Below are positions 24,009 through 32,470 of a DNA stretch of 64,000 bases, piece by piece. The stretch comes from Saccharicrinis aurantiacus (lineage in GTDB: Bacteria > Bacteroidota > Bacteroidia > Bacteroidales > Marinilabiliaceae): contig NZ_LYBV02000007.1 in assembly GCF_001660705.2 (NCBI RefSeq), positions 248,001 to 312,000 of the forward strand, in the 5' to 3' direction. Both the position numbers and the translations under genes were made by a program. How positions within the stretch are numbered: position 1 is the first letter of the stretch; every line of letters begins with the position of its first letter. Below the pieces are notes generated by a model. It made no database searches. It saw only the letters and a list, made by a program, of their open reading frames with translations, and was not told where the DNA came from.

Positions 24009-25271
24009 TTAGTTAAGTTCTTTAATTACAAAACGTGCAGTTTTTCTGCTCAATTGAGAGTCTATTATTTCTTTACCAAAAGTAAGTTCTTCTATAACCT
24101 CGTCATTATATGATCGAATGGTTAATAATTCCACACCAGTGTTATATCTCACAATAAAGTCCGCAGATAGAGCTTCGAGTAATGCAGTTATTGTTCGTCC
24201 TTCATTAACACATACCGAGAAATTTAGTGCCGAATTCTGCATTAAGTTTATTTTCACTTTATGCTCACTAAAAATATGAAATATATCGCTTAGGTTATCC
24301 TCTAAAATAAAAGAGAAATCTTTGGGAGAAACCGTAATAAATATTTGGTTCTTTTTTAAAATGAATACAGGTAAATTAGTAGTGTTCACCTCTGAATTTT
24401 GTATAACGCTTCCCTCTTTATCAGAATCAATAAACGATCGTACATATAAAGGAATAGATTTGTTTTGTAGTGGTTTAAGTGTTTTCGGATGAATTACTTG
24501 AGCTCCGTAATAGGATAGTTCAATAGCCTCTGAATAAGATATCTCAGGTAGTAAAACAGCTTTTTCATACCAGCGAGGATCGGCATTTAATACGCCAGGA
24601 ACATCTTTCCAAATGGTTAATGCATTCGCGTTTAATATGTGTGCGATTACAGCACCCGTATAATCAGATCCTTCCCTGCCAAGGGTGGTTGAAATATTGT
24701 TTATTGTTGAACCAATAAAACCTTGTGTAAAATAAACCGACGTAGTATTAAAGCTGAATTGAGCCTTCATAAACTCACTTGTTAGGTTCCAATTAACTCC
24801 GGCATCTCTGTAGTTTTCATCTGTTTTTAATACTTCTCTAACATCTACCCAAGTATTTTCCACCGCAATCAAATTAGCATAGGCACTCACGATCTTCGTA
24901 GAAAATATCTCTCCGAAGGATACTATTTGATCGTATTCAAAATCATAGTTTAGCGATGGGCGTTTCTCGAGGCGTTGACGTAATGTGTTAAAGCATTGAT
25001 TAAAATCATATATAAAAGGATCTTTCTCTCCAAACAATTCAGTAATAATATGGTTATGTTTATCATATATTGTTTGTAGAATTTTATTAACTTCCTCTGT
25101 ATTTTCAGAGAAAAAAGCATCTAACAAACTCTCAAAAGCATTAGTAGTTTTTCCCATTGCAGAAACTACTACTACGAGTTTCGATTTTGCTTTAGTTATT
25201 ATATTTATTATATTCTTAATGCCATTCGCATCCTTTACAGATGCTCCGCCAAACTTATATACTTGAATCAT
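24009..25271 (-). CDS. Aspartate kinase, monofunctional
   Basis: A 420-residue aspartokinase, phosphorylating aspartate at the entry to Lys/Thr/Met biosynthesis. The N-terminal KFGGASVKD motif, the GREGSDYTGAVIAHIL block and KDVPGVLNADPRWY are diagnostic. The last ~130 residues (from about 290) form the regulatory ACT region, so feedback control by an amino acid is expected. There is no fused homoserine dehydrogenase. It is transcribed divergently from the fructose-bisphosphatase gene. A TACATTTG (-7-like) lies on the minus strand at 25295-25302, just upstream of the start. Confidence 0.95.
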   Translation of the reverse strand: MIQVYKFGGASVKDANGIKNIINIITKAKSKLVVVVSAMGKTTNAFESLLDAFFSENTEEVNKILQTIYDKHNHIITELFGEKDPFIYDFNQCFNTLRQRLEKRPSLNYDFEYDQIVSFGEIFSTKIVSAYANLIAVENTWVDVREVLKTDENYRDAGVNWNLTSEFMKAQFSFNTTSVYFTQGFIGSTINNISTTLGREGSDYTGAVIAHILNANALTIWKDVPGVLNADPRWYEKAVLLPEISYSEAIELSYYGAQVIHPKTLKPLQNKSIPLYVRSFIDSDKEGSVIQNSEVNTTNLPVFILKKNQIFITVSPKDFSFILEDNLSDIFHIFSEHKVKINLMQNSALNFSVCVNEGRTITALLEALSADFIVRYNTGVELLTIRSYNDEVIEELTFGKEIIDSQLSRKTARFVIKELN

Positions 25272-25413
25272 TTGTGATGGATTTTAACAAAAAACAAATG
25301 TAATAATTTGCATGAGTACTAACGAAGTTAATTATCAGTTAAAATAAACATAAACAGATGGAGAGCCAGATTAAACTATGAAACTTTTACTTCTCCATAA
25401 AAGAAAAAAGCCT

Positions 25414-26430
25414 ATGAATCAGTTTGAAGTAACAACACTTAACGAATTTATTTTAGATAACCAGTCTAAATTCCCAAAAGCAGAAGGCGATTTATCTCAC
25501 TTATTACACCATGTGGGAACAGCAGCAAAAATCATTAATCGCGAGGTTAATAAAGCTGGATTAGTTGATATTTTGGGTGAAATGGGAAGTACAAATGTTC
25601 AAGGAGAGGATCAAAAGAAGTTAGATGTTTATGCCAATGATCACTTTATAAGTGCTCTGCATTCATGCGGAGAAGTGTGTGCCATCGCCTCTGAGGAAAA
25701 CGAAACTTTTATCTTTTTTGATGATGAAAGATCGCGCCTGGGGAAGTATGTATTTTTAATGGATCCTTTGGATGGATCTTCAAACATTGACGTAAATGTT
25801 TCTATTGGCACAATCTTCTCTATCTATAAACGTAAAACTAAGGTTGGTGAAAAAGCGACTATGGAAGATTTTCTTCAGCCTGGTGATGAGCAAGTAGCTG
25901 CTGGGTATGTATTATATGGATCATCTACAATGCTAGTATATACAACAGGGCAAGGGATTAGTGGTTTTACTTTAGACCCTTCTATTGGAGAATTCTGCTT
26001 ATCTCATCAAGTAATTAAAAGTCCTGAAGATGGATATATTTATTCAATAAACGAAGGGAACTATTTAAAGTTTCCAGCCGGAGTTAAGCAATATATGAAG
26101 TATTGTCAGGAAAAAGATCCTGCTTCAAACAGACCTTATTCAAGTAGATATATAGGTTCTTTAGTTTCTGATATTCATAGAAACTTATTGAAAGGTGGAA
26201 TCTTCATGTATCCTGTTACGGAGAGTGCTCCTAAAGGAAAGTTAAGGTTATTGTATGAGTGTAATCCTATTGCATTTATTGTGGAACAAGCAGGTGGTAG
26301 AGCAACAGATGGTCACCAACGTATTATGGCATTAAAACCAACGTCATTGCACCAAAGAGTGCCATTTTATGCAGGGTCAAAAAATATGGTTACAAAAGTA
26401 GAAGAGTTTATAAAAGTATTTGGTGGATAA
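25414..26430 (+). CDS. fbp: Fructose-1,6-bisphosphatase, class I
   Basis: A 338-residue gluconeogenic phosphatase that removes the C1 phosphate of fructose-1,6-bisphosphate. The metal/substrate motif [14 protein letters not shown] and the earlier [16 protein letters not shown] are complete, and [20 protein letters not shown] is the C-terminal signature of class I enzymes. I chose the ATG at 25414 ([12 protein letters not shown]) because the upstream in-frame ATG (25378) adds 12 residues not expected in the family. It is alone on its transcript; downstream are a half palindromic element and a terminator. Confidence 0.95.
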   Translation: MNQFEVTTLNEFILDNQSKFPKAEGDLSHLLHHVGTAAKIINREVNKAGLVDILGEMGSTNVQGEDQKKLDVYANDHFISALHSCGEVCAIASEENETFIFFDDERSRLGKYVFLMDPLDGSSNIDVNVSIGTIFSIYKRKTKVGEKATMEDFLQPGDEQVAAGYVLYGSSTMLVYTTGQGISGFTLDPSIGEFCLSHQVIKSPEDGYIYSINEGNYLKFPAGVKQYMKYCQEKDPASNRPYSSRYIGSLVSDIHRNLLKGGIFMYPVTESAPKGKLRLLYECNPIAFIVEQAGGRATDGHQRIMALKPTSLHQRVPFYAGSKNMVTKVEEFIKVFGG

Positions 26431-26440
26431 TTCACTTATT

Positions 26441-26500
26441 TCAATGAAATCAAGATGTTACTCGTAGGTTTTTATTAATGGTACAAATACCTTAAACAAC
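26441..26500 (+). repeat. Half copy of the palindromic MITE-like element
   Basis: From AATGAAATCAAGATGTTACT to CTTAAACAAC this stretch matches the right half of the 5472-5635 element (positions about 5584-5632) apart from scattered substitutions and an internal length difference. No left half is seen, so it is truncated. It begins 10 bp after the fbp stop. Confidence 0.65.
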
Positions 26501-26592
26501 GAAACACAAGAGTACGCATTTATGGATACAATTGGAGTACTATACCTTGCAGGTGTAAATATTAAGTTTTAAGAAATAATTATATGGGAGAT

Positions 26593-26629
26593 AAGGGCCA
26601 TCTTTATACAAAGCTGGCCTTTGTTTTTT
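26593..26629 (+). terminator. Probable fbp terminator
   Basis: AAGGGCCA (26593-26600) pairs with TGGCCTT (26615-26621) with one extra G, extended by an inner TTT/AAA pairing, and is followed by a T-rich run to 26629. It lies ~160 bp after fbp, beyond the half element. Confidence 0.65.
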
Positions 26630-26684
26630 ACAAGATCTCACAGAATAAAAAACTGTAAAGTATGCTTTAGCTGGATGTTTAACG

Positions 26685-26713
26685 CAAAAAAAGACCTGTA
26701 AATTACAAGTCTT
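26685..26713 (-). terminator. Terminator of the SPOR-domain gene
   Basis: AAGACCTGTA (26691-26700) pairs with TACAAGTCTT (26704-26713) with one mismatch. On the minus strand the stem is followed by a T run (A run at 26685-26692 on the plus strand), placing it 26 bp after the SPOR gene stop. Confidence 0.7.
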
Positions 26714-26738
26714 ATTATAATGATAGTATTGCGTGTGC

Positions 26739-27191
26739 TTATTTAAACTTATTGTAATCAACGTTTTTAACAGGAACAGGATAGCAGCTAGGAAAATCCT
26801 TTTTGAGTTTGTTGTATAAAACTAAAGCTTCATTCTTACTTCTGAAATCTCCAGCCTGAACACGCCAAAAAGGAGCTTCGTACATTACGTATATCGATTC
26901 ATCAGGCATTAAGGATAAGAATTCAGTTTTAACATCCTTGGATTCTTTTTTAGCATTATAATTAGAACCTAAGAATAATTGAACCCTAAAACCATCCACT
27001 CCCGTATTTCGTTTATTCACATCTAAATGGATATTTACGATATCCTCAATCTCAAAATCTTGAGCAATTACAAGAGACCCACTTTCAGAAGGTTGTTGAA
27101 CCTCAGAAAATAAGTTAAACTCTTCATTAGATTGTCCGTAACACAAAGTGCCACTCATTAAAAATAAACCGAAAAATAAACTCTTACCCAT
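26739..27191 (-). CDS. SPOR-domain secreted/periplasmic protein
   Basis: A 150-residue exported protein with a signal peptide (MGKSLFFGLFLMSGTLCYGQ). The C-terminal ~75 residues form a SPOR domain: GFRVQLFLGSNYNAKKES in the first repeat and PFWRVQAGDFRSKNEALVLYNKLKK in the second. SPOR domains bind denuded glycan strands of peptidoglycan, often at the septum. The ~50-residue linker is acidic and low in structure. A CAAAGATA on the plus strand at 27214-27221 gives a TATCTTTG -7 element just upstream. A lone gene; a cell-wall role is inferred from the domain only. Confidence 0.9.
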   Translation of the reverse strand: MGKSLFFGLFLMSGTLCYGQSNEEFNLFSEVQQPSESGSLVIAQDFEIEDIVNIHLDVNKRNTGVDGFRVQLFLGSNYNAKKESKDVKTEFLSLMPDESIYVMYEAPFWRVQAGDFRSKNEALVLYNKLKKDFPSCYPVPVKNVDYNKFK

Positions 27192-27459
27192 TGTAAACTA
27201 TATAATTTGAATACAAAGATAATATATTTACTTATTGTGAGAATTAAACCATAACGATAATACCTTATAATCTGGTATTAAAATAGAAGAAAGTTCTGAA
27301 GTATTACCTTTCTGGCTACTTTAATTATGGATAGGGTGTGTTATTTTGTTTTTACAACTTCGTTTACTTATGTTCTATACCAAAGAGAAAATCACCATCT
27401 AAAAAAACGGCATAAGATAATTTAACTACTTATTGATTTTATAACTCAATTGATTATAA

Positions 27460-27467
27460 TACTTTTG
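27460..27467 (+). promoter_or_regulatory. Bacteroidota -7 element (TACTTTTG)
   Basis: An exact match to TAnnTTTG, with a TTG at 27433-27435 as possible -33 element (24-bp gap, somewhat long). It ends at the G of the GTG that would otherwise be read as the start of the acyltransferase, which argues for the ATG at 27491 instead. Confidence 0.5.
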
Positions 27468-27490
27468 TGGCAAATTCAATTTACAAAAAC

Positions 27491-28624
27491 ATGTCAAAAG
27501 ACGAATATTTTAGTTCAATACGCCCTTATAATGATGATGAACTTCAGGATATATTTACAGAATTACTAGCGGAGGAATCATTCCGTAAGGTACTTTCTAA
27601 TATCTTTCCTGATACTCCACTAGATGGGTTTGAGCAGCACTTGAGAAGTATTACTAATGTTGCTGATTTTCAGAAAAAGGTAGTTTATCCATATGTGAAA
27701 AAGATTGCAGATACTACTTCGCAGGGAATCTCGTTTGATGGGCTTGATAAATTGGACCCAAATAAAGGTTATGTGTTTATTTCTAATCACCGCGATATAA
27801 CGCTTGATTCAACCTTTATGAATAAAGTATTTATTGAAAACGGTCGGGATACTGTTGAAATAGCAATTGGCGACAATCTGTTAATTTACCCTTGGATAAG
27901 TAAGGTGGTTAAATTAAACAAATCGTTTATTGTAAAGCGTAATTTACCAGCACGACAAATGCTGGCTAGTTCTAAAGTACTATCTGAATATATTAGATAT
28001 GCACGCACTGAAAAGAATAGTAGTATCTGGATTGCGCAGCGCGAAGGAAGATCAAAGGATGGTGATGATAGAACGCAATCGAGTCTTTTGAAGATGATTA
28101 ACATGAGTGGCGAAAATAGTTTTGCTGAAAATTTTAAAGAGATTCAGATTGTTCCTGTTGCTATCTCATATGAATTGGATCCATGTGATTATTTAAAAGC
28201 TCAAGAGTTTTATTTGAAGAGTCAAGATCCTGAGTATAAAAAGACGCCTGCAGATGATTTAAAGCACATGCAATCGGGCATTAACGGAAGAAAAGGCCGT
28301 ATTCACTATTCGTTTGGAACACCAATTGCTAATGAGCTCGAAAGTATTGAGAAGCTCGGTAAAAACGAAAGACTTGAAGAATTAGCCTCAACTATTGATG
28401 AGCAAATACACAATAATTATAAGCTTTGGCCAGGTAATTTTATTGCAAGTGATTTAATGAATAAAGAAAATAAATTTGCAGATAAGTATACTACTGAAGA
28501 TTTAAAGTGGTTTGAAAATTATATGGAAGAGCGTATTGCTAGGGTAGAGGGCGATACTGATTTTGTGAAAAATACATTACTAGAAATGTACTCAAATCCG
28601 GTTAAGAATTTCTATCAGGAATAG
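27491..28624 (+). CDS. 1-acyl-glycerol-phosphate acyltransferase-like protein
   Basis: A ~377-residue PlsC-superfamily acyltransferase. The catalytic block is FISNHRDITLDSTF, where His and the last Asp are five residues apart (H-x5-D) instead of the classic four, followed by the substrate motif IAQREGRSKDGDDRTQ. A ~90-residue N-terminal region and a ~130-residue C-terminal region flank the acyltransferase core, and there is no clear membrane anchor. It probably acylates a glycerolipid at the inner membrane. The start at 27491 (MSKDEYF) is preferred over GTG 27467, which overlaps a -7 promoter element. It is monocistronic. Confidence 0.8.
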   Translation: MSKDEYFSSIRPYNDDELQDIFTELLAEESFRKVLSNIFPDTPLDGFEQHLRSITNVADFQKKVVYPYVKKIADTTSQGISFDGLDKLDPNKGYVFISNHRDITLDSTFMNKVFIENGRDTVEIAIGDNLLIYPWISKVVKLNKSFIVKRNLPARQMLASSKVLSEYIRYARTEKNSSIWIAQREGRSKDGDDRTQSSLLKMINMSGENSFAENFKEIQIVPVAISYELDPCDYLKAQEFYLKSQDPEYKKTPADDLKHMQSGINGRKGRIHYSFGTPIANELESIEKLGKNERLEELASTIDEQIHNNYKLWPGNFIASDLMNKENKFADKYTTEDLKWFENYMEERIARVEGDTDFVKNTLLEMYSNPVKNFYQE

Positions 28625-28644
28625 TAATACACTTTATAAAATAG

Positions 28645-28676
28645 AAAAAGGGTTTTCATGATTTGAAAACCCTTTT
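28645..28676. terminator. Bidirectional terminator between acyltransferase and PurF-like genes
   Basis: AAAAGGGTTTTC (28646-28657) and GAAAACCCTTTT (28665-28676) are perfect inverted copies with a 7-nt loop. It follows the plus-strand acyltransferase by ~20 bp and can serve the convergent gene too. Confidence 0.8.
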
Positions 28677-28705
28677 GTATTTTATAAAACTTGTTTAAAG
28701 TATTT

Positions 28706-28735
28706 ATTAGTTTTTAGTGAAAACTAAAAACTAAT
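28706..28735 (-). terminator. Perfect 13-bp hairpin with GAAA loop next to the purF-like stop
   Basis: ATTAGTTTTTAGT (28706-28718) and ACTAAAAACTAAT (28723-28735) pair perfectly around a four-base GAAA loop, 6 bp beyond the minus-strand stop codon. No strong T run follows, so it may stabilise the 3' end or act together with the hairpin at 28646-28676. Confidence 0.55.
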
Positions 28736-28741
28736 CTACTA

Positions 28742-30643
28742 TTAATAAGCTCTTGTATTTCTACCTTCAATAAAGTTGATAAATGAGTTGTTTACAACTT
28801 TGTTTCCACCTGCAGTAGGATACTTTCCTGTAAAGTACCAATCACCATTGTCATTCGGACATGCTTTATGCAAGTTCTCAACAGTTTGATATACCACTTC
28901 AACTTCGGCATCAATATCCTCAGGAGTTAGCATTTCTGCAATTTTATCAGAAACCTCTTCAACCGTAAATGGTTTGTAAATTTCGCGCACATAATTCACA
29001 ACTTCTTCTTTCGGAAGATTTTGCTGCTCTTTACATCTAGCGTAAACATCATCAATAATATTTTGCATTCCACGCTCTTTTAGCAACTCAATTGCAGCAC
29101 TAAATGCACAGAAATCACCTAGTTTAGCCATGTCAATACCATAGCAATCCGGGTAACGAATTTGCGGAGCTGAGGATACTATAATTATCTTTTTAGGATG
29201 TAAACGATCTAAAATACGTAGGATACTTTTCTTAAGCGTAGTTCCTCTTACAATAGAATCATCAATAACAACTAATGTATCTTCTTGATTTTTAACAACA
29301 CCATAGGTAACATCATAAACGTGTGCTACTAAATCGTCTCTACTGGCATCATCAGCAATAAAAGTTCTCATTTTAGCATCTTTGATGGCAATTTTTTCCA
29401 TGCGAGGTTGCACTTTCAAAATTTCATCAATATGCTCGCGATCCATTTCGTTTTTGAGTTCCATTATTCGATCTAACTTCCATTGTGTAGTTAAATCACG
29501 AACTCCATCCATCATACCATAAAACGAGGTTTCAGCGGTATTTGGGATATATGAAAATACGGTATCTTTTAAATTGTAGTCAACCTTTTCTAATAGTGTT
29601 TTTGCCAATAAGCGACCCAATTCTTTTCGTTCTTGATAAATATATTTATCACTTCCTCTTGAAAAGTAAATACGCTCAAATGAACAACTTCTACGCTCTT
29701 GCGGAACTCTAATTAATTCTTCAGAAACATCGCCATTCTTTTTTAAGATAAGTGCGTGTCCTGGTTTTAATTCTTTAACCTCACGGATGCCTACATTTAA
29801 TGCAGTTTGAATTACCGGACGCTCTGAAGCTACAACTATGATTTCATCATCAATGTAATAAGAGGCTGGGCGAATTCCCCATGGATCACGTGCCACAAAA
29901 GCATCACCATGTCCCATCATTCCAGAGATTACGTATCCACCATCCCAACGACGGCTCGAACGTTCTAATATTTTTTTAACATCAAGGTTTTCTTCAATTT
30001 TAGAAGAGATCTCTTGATTTGATAATCCTTCGTTTTTGTATTGGCGGAATAAGAATTGATTCTCTTCATCTAAGAAGTGACCCACATTCTCAAGAATTGT
30101 AACTGTATCCGTAAAATCTTTCGGATGTTGTCCTAACTCTTGTAGGTTTCTAAAAATTTCATCAACGTTAGTTAGGTTAAAGTTACCAGCAACCACTAAG
30201 TTACGCGATCTCCAGTTATTTTCGCGCATCACTGGGTGAACGTAGTCGATGCTATGACGCCCAAAAGTTCCGTAACGCAAATGACCTAGGTATAACTCAC
30301 CAGCAAAAGGTACATTATCTTTAGCCCAAGTTGGGTCCTTCATTAATTCAGGAGTAATGCCTTCTACCTTTTCTATCTGATCGTTAAGACCAGCAAATAC
30401 ATCTGCTATTGGATTGGCCTTGTTAGAACGACGTCGATTTAAGTAGCGAGAACCCGAAGGTTGATCGATCTTTAAACTAGCAACACCAGCACCATCTTGT
30501 CCGCGATTATGCTGTTTTTCCATTAATAAGTACAGTTTGTTTAAACCGTACATCCAAGTACCATATTTCTCTTTATAATACTCTAAAGGCTTGCGTAAAC
30601 GTATTAAAACAAACCCGCATTCATGTTTAATTTGATCGCTCAT
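28742..30643 (-). CDS. Long-form amidophosphoribosyltransferase (PurF-like)
   Basis: A 633-residue class II glutamine amidotransferase. The presumed catalytic Cys is residue 9 (HECGFVLIRL), which would need removal of an eight-residue propeptide. KQHNRGQDGAGVAS and LGHLRYGTFG belong to the glutaminase domain (about 1-300), and VVIDDSIVRGTTLKKSILRI is the PRPP-binding loop of the phosphoribosyltransferase domain. It is ~130 residues longer than typical PurF (~500), with insertions in the glutaminase half and an extended C terminus. Long PurF paralogues are, as I recall, common in Bacteroidota. The expected reaction is PRPP + Gln to phosphoribosylamine; whether this is the main PurF or a paralogue cannot be told. 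Confidence 0.88.
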   Translation of the reverse strand: MSDQIKHECGFVLIRLRKPLEYYKEKYGTWMYGLNKLYLLMEKQHNRGQDGAGVASLKIDQPSGSRYLNRRRSNKANPIADVFAGLNDQIEKVEGITPELMKDPTWAKDNVPFAGELYLGHLRYGTFGRHSIDYVHPVMRENNWRSRNLVVAGNFNLTNVDEIFRNLQELGQHPKDFTDTVTILENVGHFLDEENQFLFRQYKNEGLSNQEISSKIEENLDVKKILERSSRRWDGGYVISGMMGHGDAFVARDPWGIRPASYYIDDEIIVVASERPVIQTALNVGIREVKELKPGHALILKKNGDVSEELIRVPQERRSCSFERIYFSRGSDKYIYQERKELGRLLAKTLLEKVDYNLKDTVFSYIPNTAETSFYGMMDGVRDLTTQWKLDRIMELKNEMDREHIDEILKVQPRMEKIAIKDAKMRTFIADDASRDDLVAHVYDVTYGVVKNQEDTLVVIDDSIVRGTTLKKSILRILDRLHPKKIIIVSSAPQIRYPDCYGIDMAKLGDFCAFSAAIELLKERGMQNIIDDVYARCKEQQNLPKEEVVNYVREIYKPFTVEEVSDKIAEMLTPEDIDAEVEVVYQTVENLHKACPNDNGDWYFTGKYPTAGGNKVVNNSFINFIEGRNTRAY

Positions 30644-30677
30644 ATCCTCAAGTAACTACTTGTTTTTATTGAAAGCG

Positions 30678-30708
30678 CAAATTTATTTTAAATTTTCGGC
30701 TTCGCCAA
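30678..30708 (-). promoter_or_regulatory. Bacteroidota promoter of the PurF-like gene (TTG-N20-TAAATTTG)
   Basis: On the minus strand TTG (30706-30708) is followed after 20 bp by TAAATTTG (30678-30685), an exact match to the -33/-7 consensus of Bacteroidota primary sigma factors. The start codon is ~35 bp downstream. This is the best promoter match I found in the window. Confidence 0.75.
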
Positions 30709-30795
30709 TTTAATAGCAACATTAAGACTTAAGAAATGTAAATAAAACTAGATATGAACAACAAACCCTATAAAACAGGTGGTAGTTCAGTGATT

Positions 30796-31449
30796 TTAGT
30801 GCAACATAGCTTCTTTTTGTTCTTTCTTTAGTATGTAGAAAATATAAATACTTAATACCGCCGCAAACATGCACCAAGTAGAAATCATATACTTTAAATA
30901 AAATATTTTCGATACTATAAAAAGCAGCAACATGGCTATGCCCAAATAGTTAATGTGCTTATTGCTTGAGAATATAAAAGGAAAAACAGCAGGTAGTAAA
31001 TACAATATGCCACTCCACCAGTTGGTACTTTTAAAATGGCCTACCGTATAAAAAATATGATGCGCATCTATTTGTGCAGTAACCTCATAAATACTCATGC
31101 GGTAAGCTAGTATTGCTGTTAAAATAACACCAACGGCCAATGAAAAGCCAATTAGATTTTTTCTACGCTTATTTTTTTCTAAAGTAAATGCCGACAAAGG
31201 TACCCATATGGGCCATATTAGCTGTGCGAATATTAAAAAACCATAAGTTGCAATTAGTTCTGTAATAACGAAGCCCTCATTTTGTAGTGCTACCCAAAGC
31301 CAGCCCTCACAAAATTGCTGAATGCCAAATAAAATAGGAATCATGGCAAATAGCTTCTGTTCTTTAGAGGTGCTCTTTTTAATGGCGAGAACTCCAACCG
31401 ATGATATTACAGCACTAGCGCCAAAACTTACTTCTGCAGAAAAACACAT
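30796..31449 (-). CDS. DUF6629-type membrane protein
   Basis: A 217-residue integral membrane protein beginning MCFSAEVSFGASAV, the hallmark start of the DUF6629 family, with about six hydrophobic helices. FGIQQFCEGWLWVAL in the second helix region is also typical. No function is known for the family. It is a lone minus-strand gene lying between the PurF-like gene and the isomerase, with ~80 bp gap to the isomerase stop. Confidence 0.8.
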   Translation of the reverse strand: MCFSAEVSFGASAVISSVGVLAIKKSTSKEQKLFAMIPILFGIQQFCEGWLWVALQNEGFVITELIATYGFLIFAQLIWPIWVPLSAFTLEKNKRRKNLIGFSLAVGVILTAILAYRMSIYEVTAQIDAHHIFYTVGHFKSTNWWSGILYLLPAVFPFIFSSNKHINYLGIAMLLLFIVSKIFYLKYMISTWCMFAAVLSIYIFYILKKEQKEAMLH

Positions 31450-31531
31450 GATTTTTTAGTTTAGGGAATTTGAATTAATAGCCTTAAAAGTAACACTTTC
31501 AATTTAATGCCCTAAATTATTAATATCCATT

Positions 31532-32344
31532 TTACAATATCGCTTTTAAATAGTTTTTCATTTTACTATTCACCTCCCACTGACTAATAATGGGCATATT
31601 GGTATACGGAATTGCTGGCATATAGGGCTCAGGGCCAAATTCAGGACAAATATAAAATGTTTCCTTACCACCAATTTTTGCTTGCTGAATAATAGCCTCC
31701 CACCAATGTGTAAAAGTATCTAAGTATAATTTGTTCTCTGGAGCAAACGGGTCGTTTACTTGAGGTGATTGTGTATGTCCTACCCTGGCATGAAAATATG
31801 CACTGCGGCTAATTGCAGCAGCAAGTTGTTCCGACTGTTCATCTAAAAAACTCTCAGATACCACCACCCAATGCGAAAAATCGGCATTAAGTTTTAGGTC
31901 TCCAAACTCTTTTAAAAATGCAGATGTTGCCATAGCACTATATGGAAATCTACCACGATGTGTTTCATGTACTATTGGAATATCATACTGCTGTTCAAAC
32001 TTATAACATGTCTCAATTATTCTAGCATTATCCTTAAATGAATAATAATCCCTGCCCGTATGCGAGTTTATCATTATAGGGGCAATCTCAGCTTTATAAT
32101 CCAATGCTTTTAGCATTCTTTTTAAATAACTATCGGCACTTTCGTCTTGAGGTTCTAACCATTGTTGAGCGATACAATCTAATTTATGCGCTTCCAATAG
32201 TTTTCCTACCTTACTTATAAATAGTTTATCCTCTGGCAAATTTATCTCAATGCCATCATATCCATAAGCGGCTACTTTCTCAATAAAAGCTTCTATAGGC
32301 ATTTCCTCGCTTCCCCAATAAGGGCACATGTATTTTATTTCCAT
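31532..32344 (-). CDS. Sugar phosphate isomerase/epimerase-like TIM barrel
   Basis: A 270-residue AP-endonuclease-2/xylose-isomerase-like TIM barrel, cytoplasmic. Motifs include YGYDGIEINLPED, MINSHTGRDYY, PIVHETHRGRFPYS, KLNADFSHWVVV and YFHARVGHTQSPQVND; His, Glu and Asp at these strand ends are the likely divalent-metal ligands. Members act on sugars, inositols or aldonic compounds. It is the second minus-strand gene after a PhyH dioxygenase; an inverted repeat separates them. Both may be controlled by the divergent AraC regulator. Substrate unknown. Confidence 0.85.
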   Translation of the reverse strand: MEIKYMCPYWGSEEMPIEAFIEKVAAYGYDGIEINLPEDKLFISKVGKLLEAHKLDCIAQQWLEPQDESADSYLKRMLKALDYKAEIAPIMINSHTGRDYYSFKDNARIIETCYKFEQQYDIPIVHETHRGRFPYSAMATSAFLKEFGDLKLNADFSHWVVVSESFLDEQSEQLAAAISRSAYFHARVGHTQSPQVNDPFAPENKLYLDTFTHWWEAIIQQAKIGGKETFYICPEFGPEPYMPAIPYTNMPIISQWEVNSKMKNYLKAIL

Positions 32345-32365
32345 ATACTCAACTATTACATAAAC

Positions 32366-32406
32366 AAAGACTTGCGCTAAAATAATTAAATTTTTGGCAA
32401 GTCTTT
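32366..32406. promoter_or_regulatory. 10-bp perfect inverted repeat upstream of the isomerase
   Basis: AAAGACTTGC (32366-32375) and GCAAGTCTTT (32397-32406) pair perfectly around a 21-nt AT-rich loop, 22 bp upstream of the isomerase start. The AAAGAC half-site also opens the palindrome at 33465-33488. It could be an operator or an intercistronic hairpin. Confidence 0.5.
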
Positions 32407-32425
32407 ATGTTAATAAAATTATTTT

Positions 32426-32452
32426 GGGCTTCCCTAAAGGGCGGGCTATCCG
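32426..32452. repeat. Short relative of the 11378-11500 intergenic repeat
   Basis: GGGCTTCCCT followed by CGGGCTATCCG reproduces two blocks of the repeat located after the MATE gene, here compressed to 27 bp and ending 18 bp before the stop of the PhyH gene. It is more GC-rich than its surroundings. Confidence 0.4.
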
Positions 32453-32470
32453 TGTTCAAGCCTCGAAACT

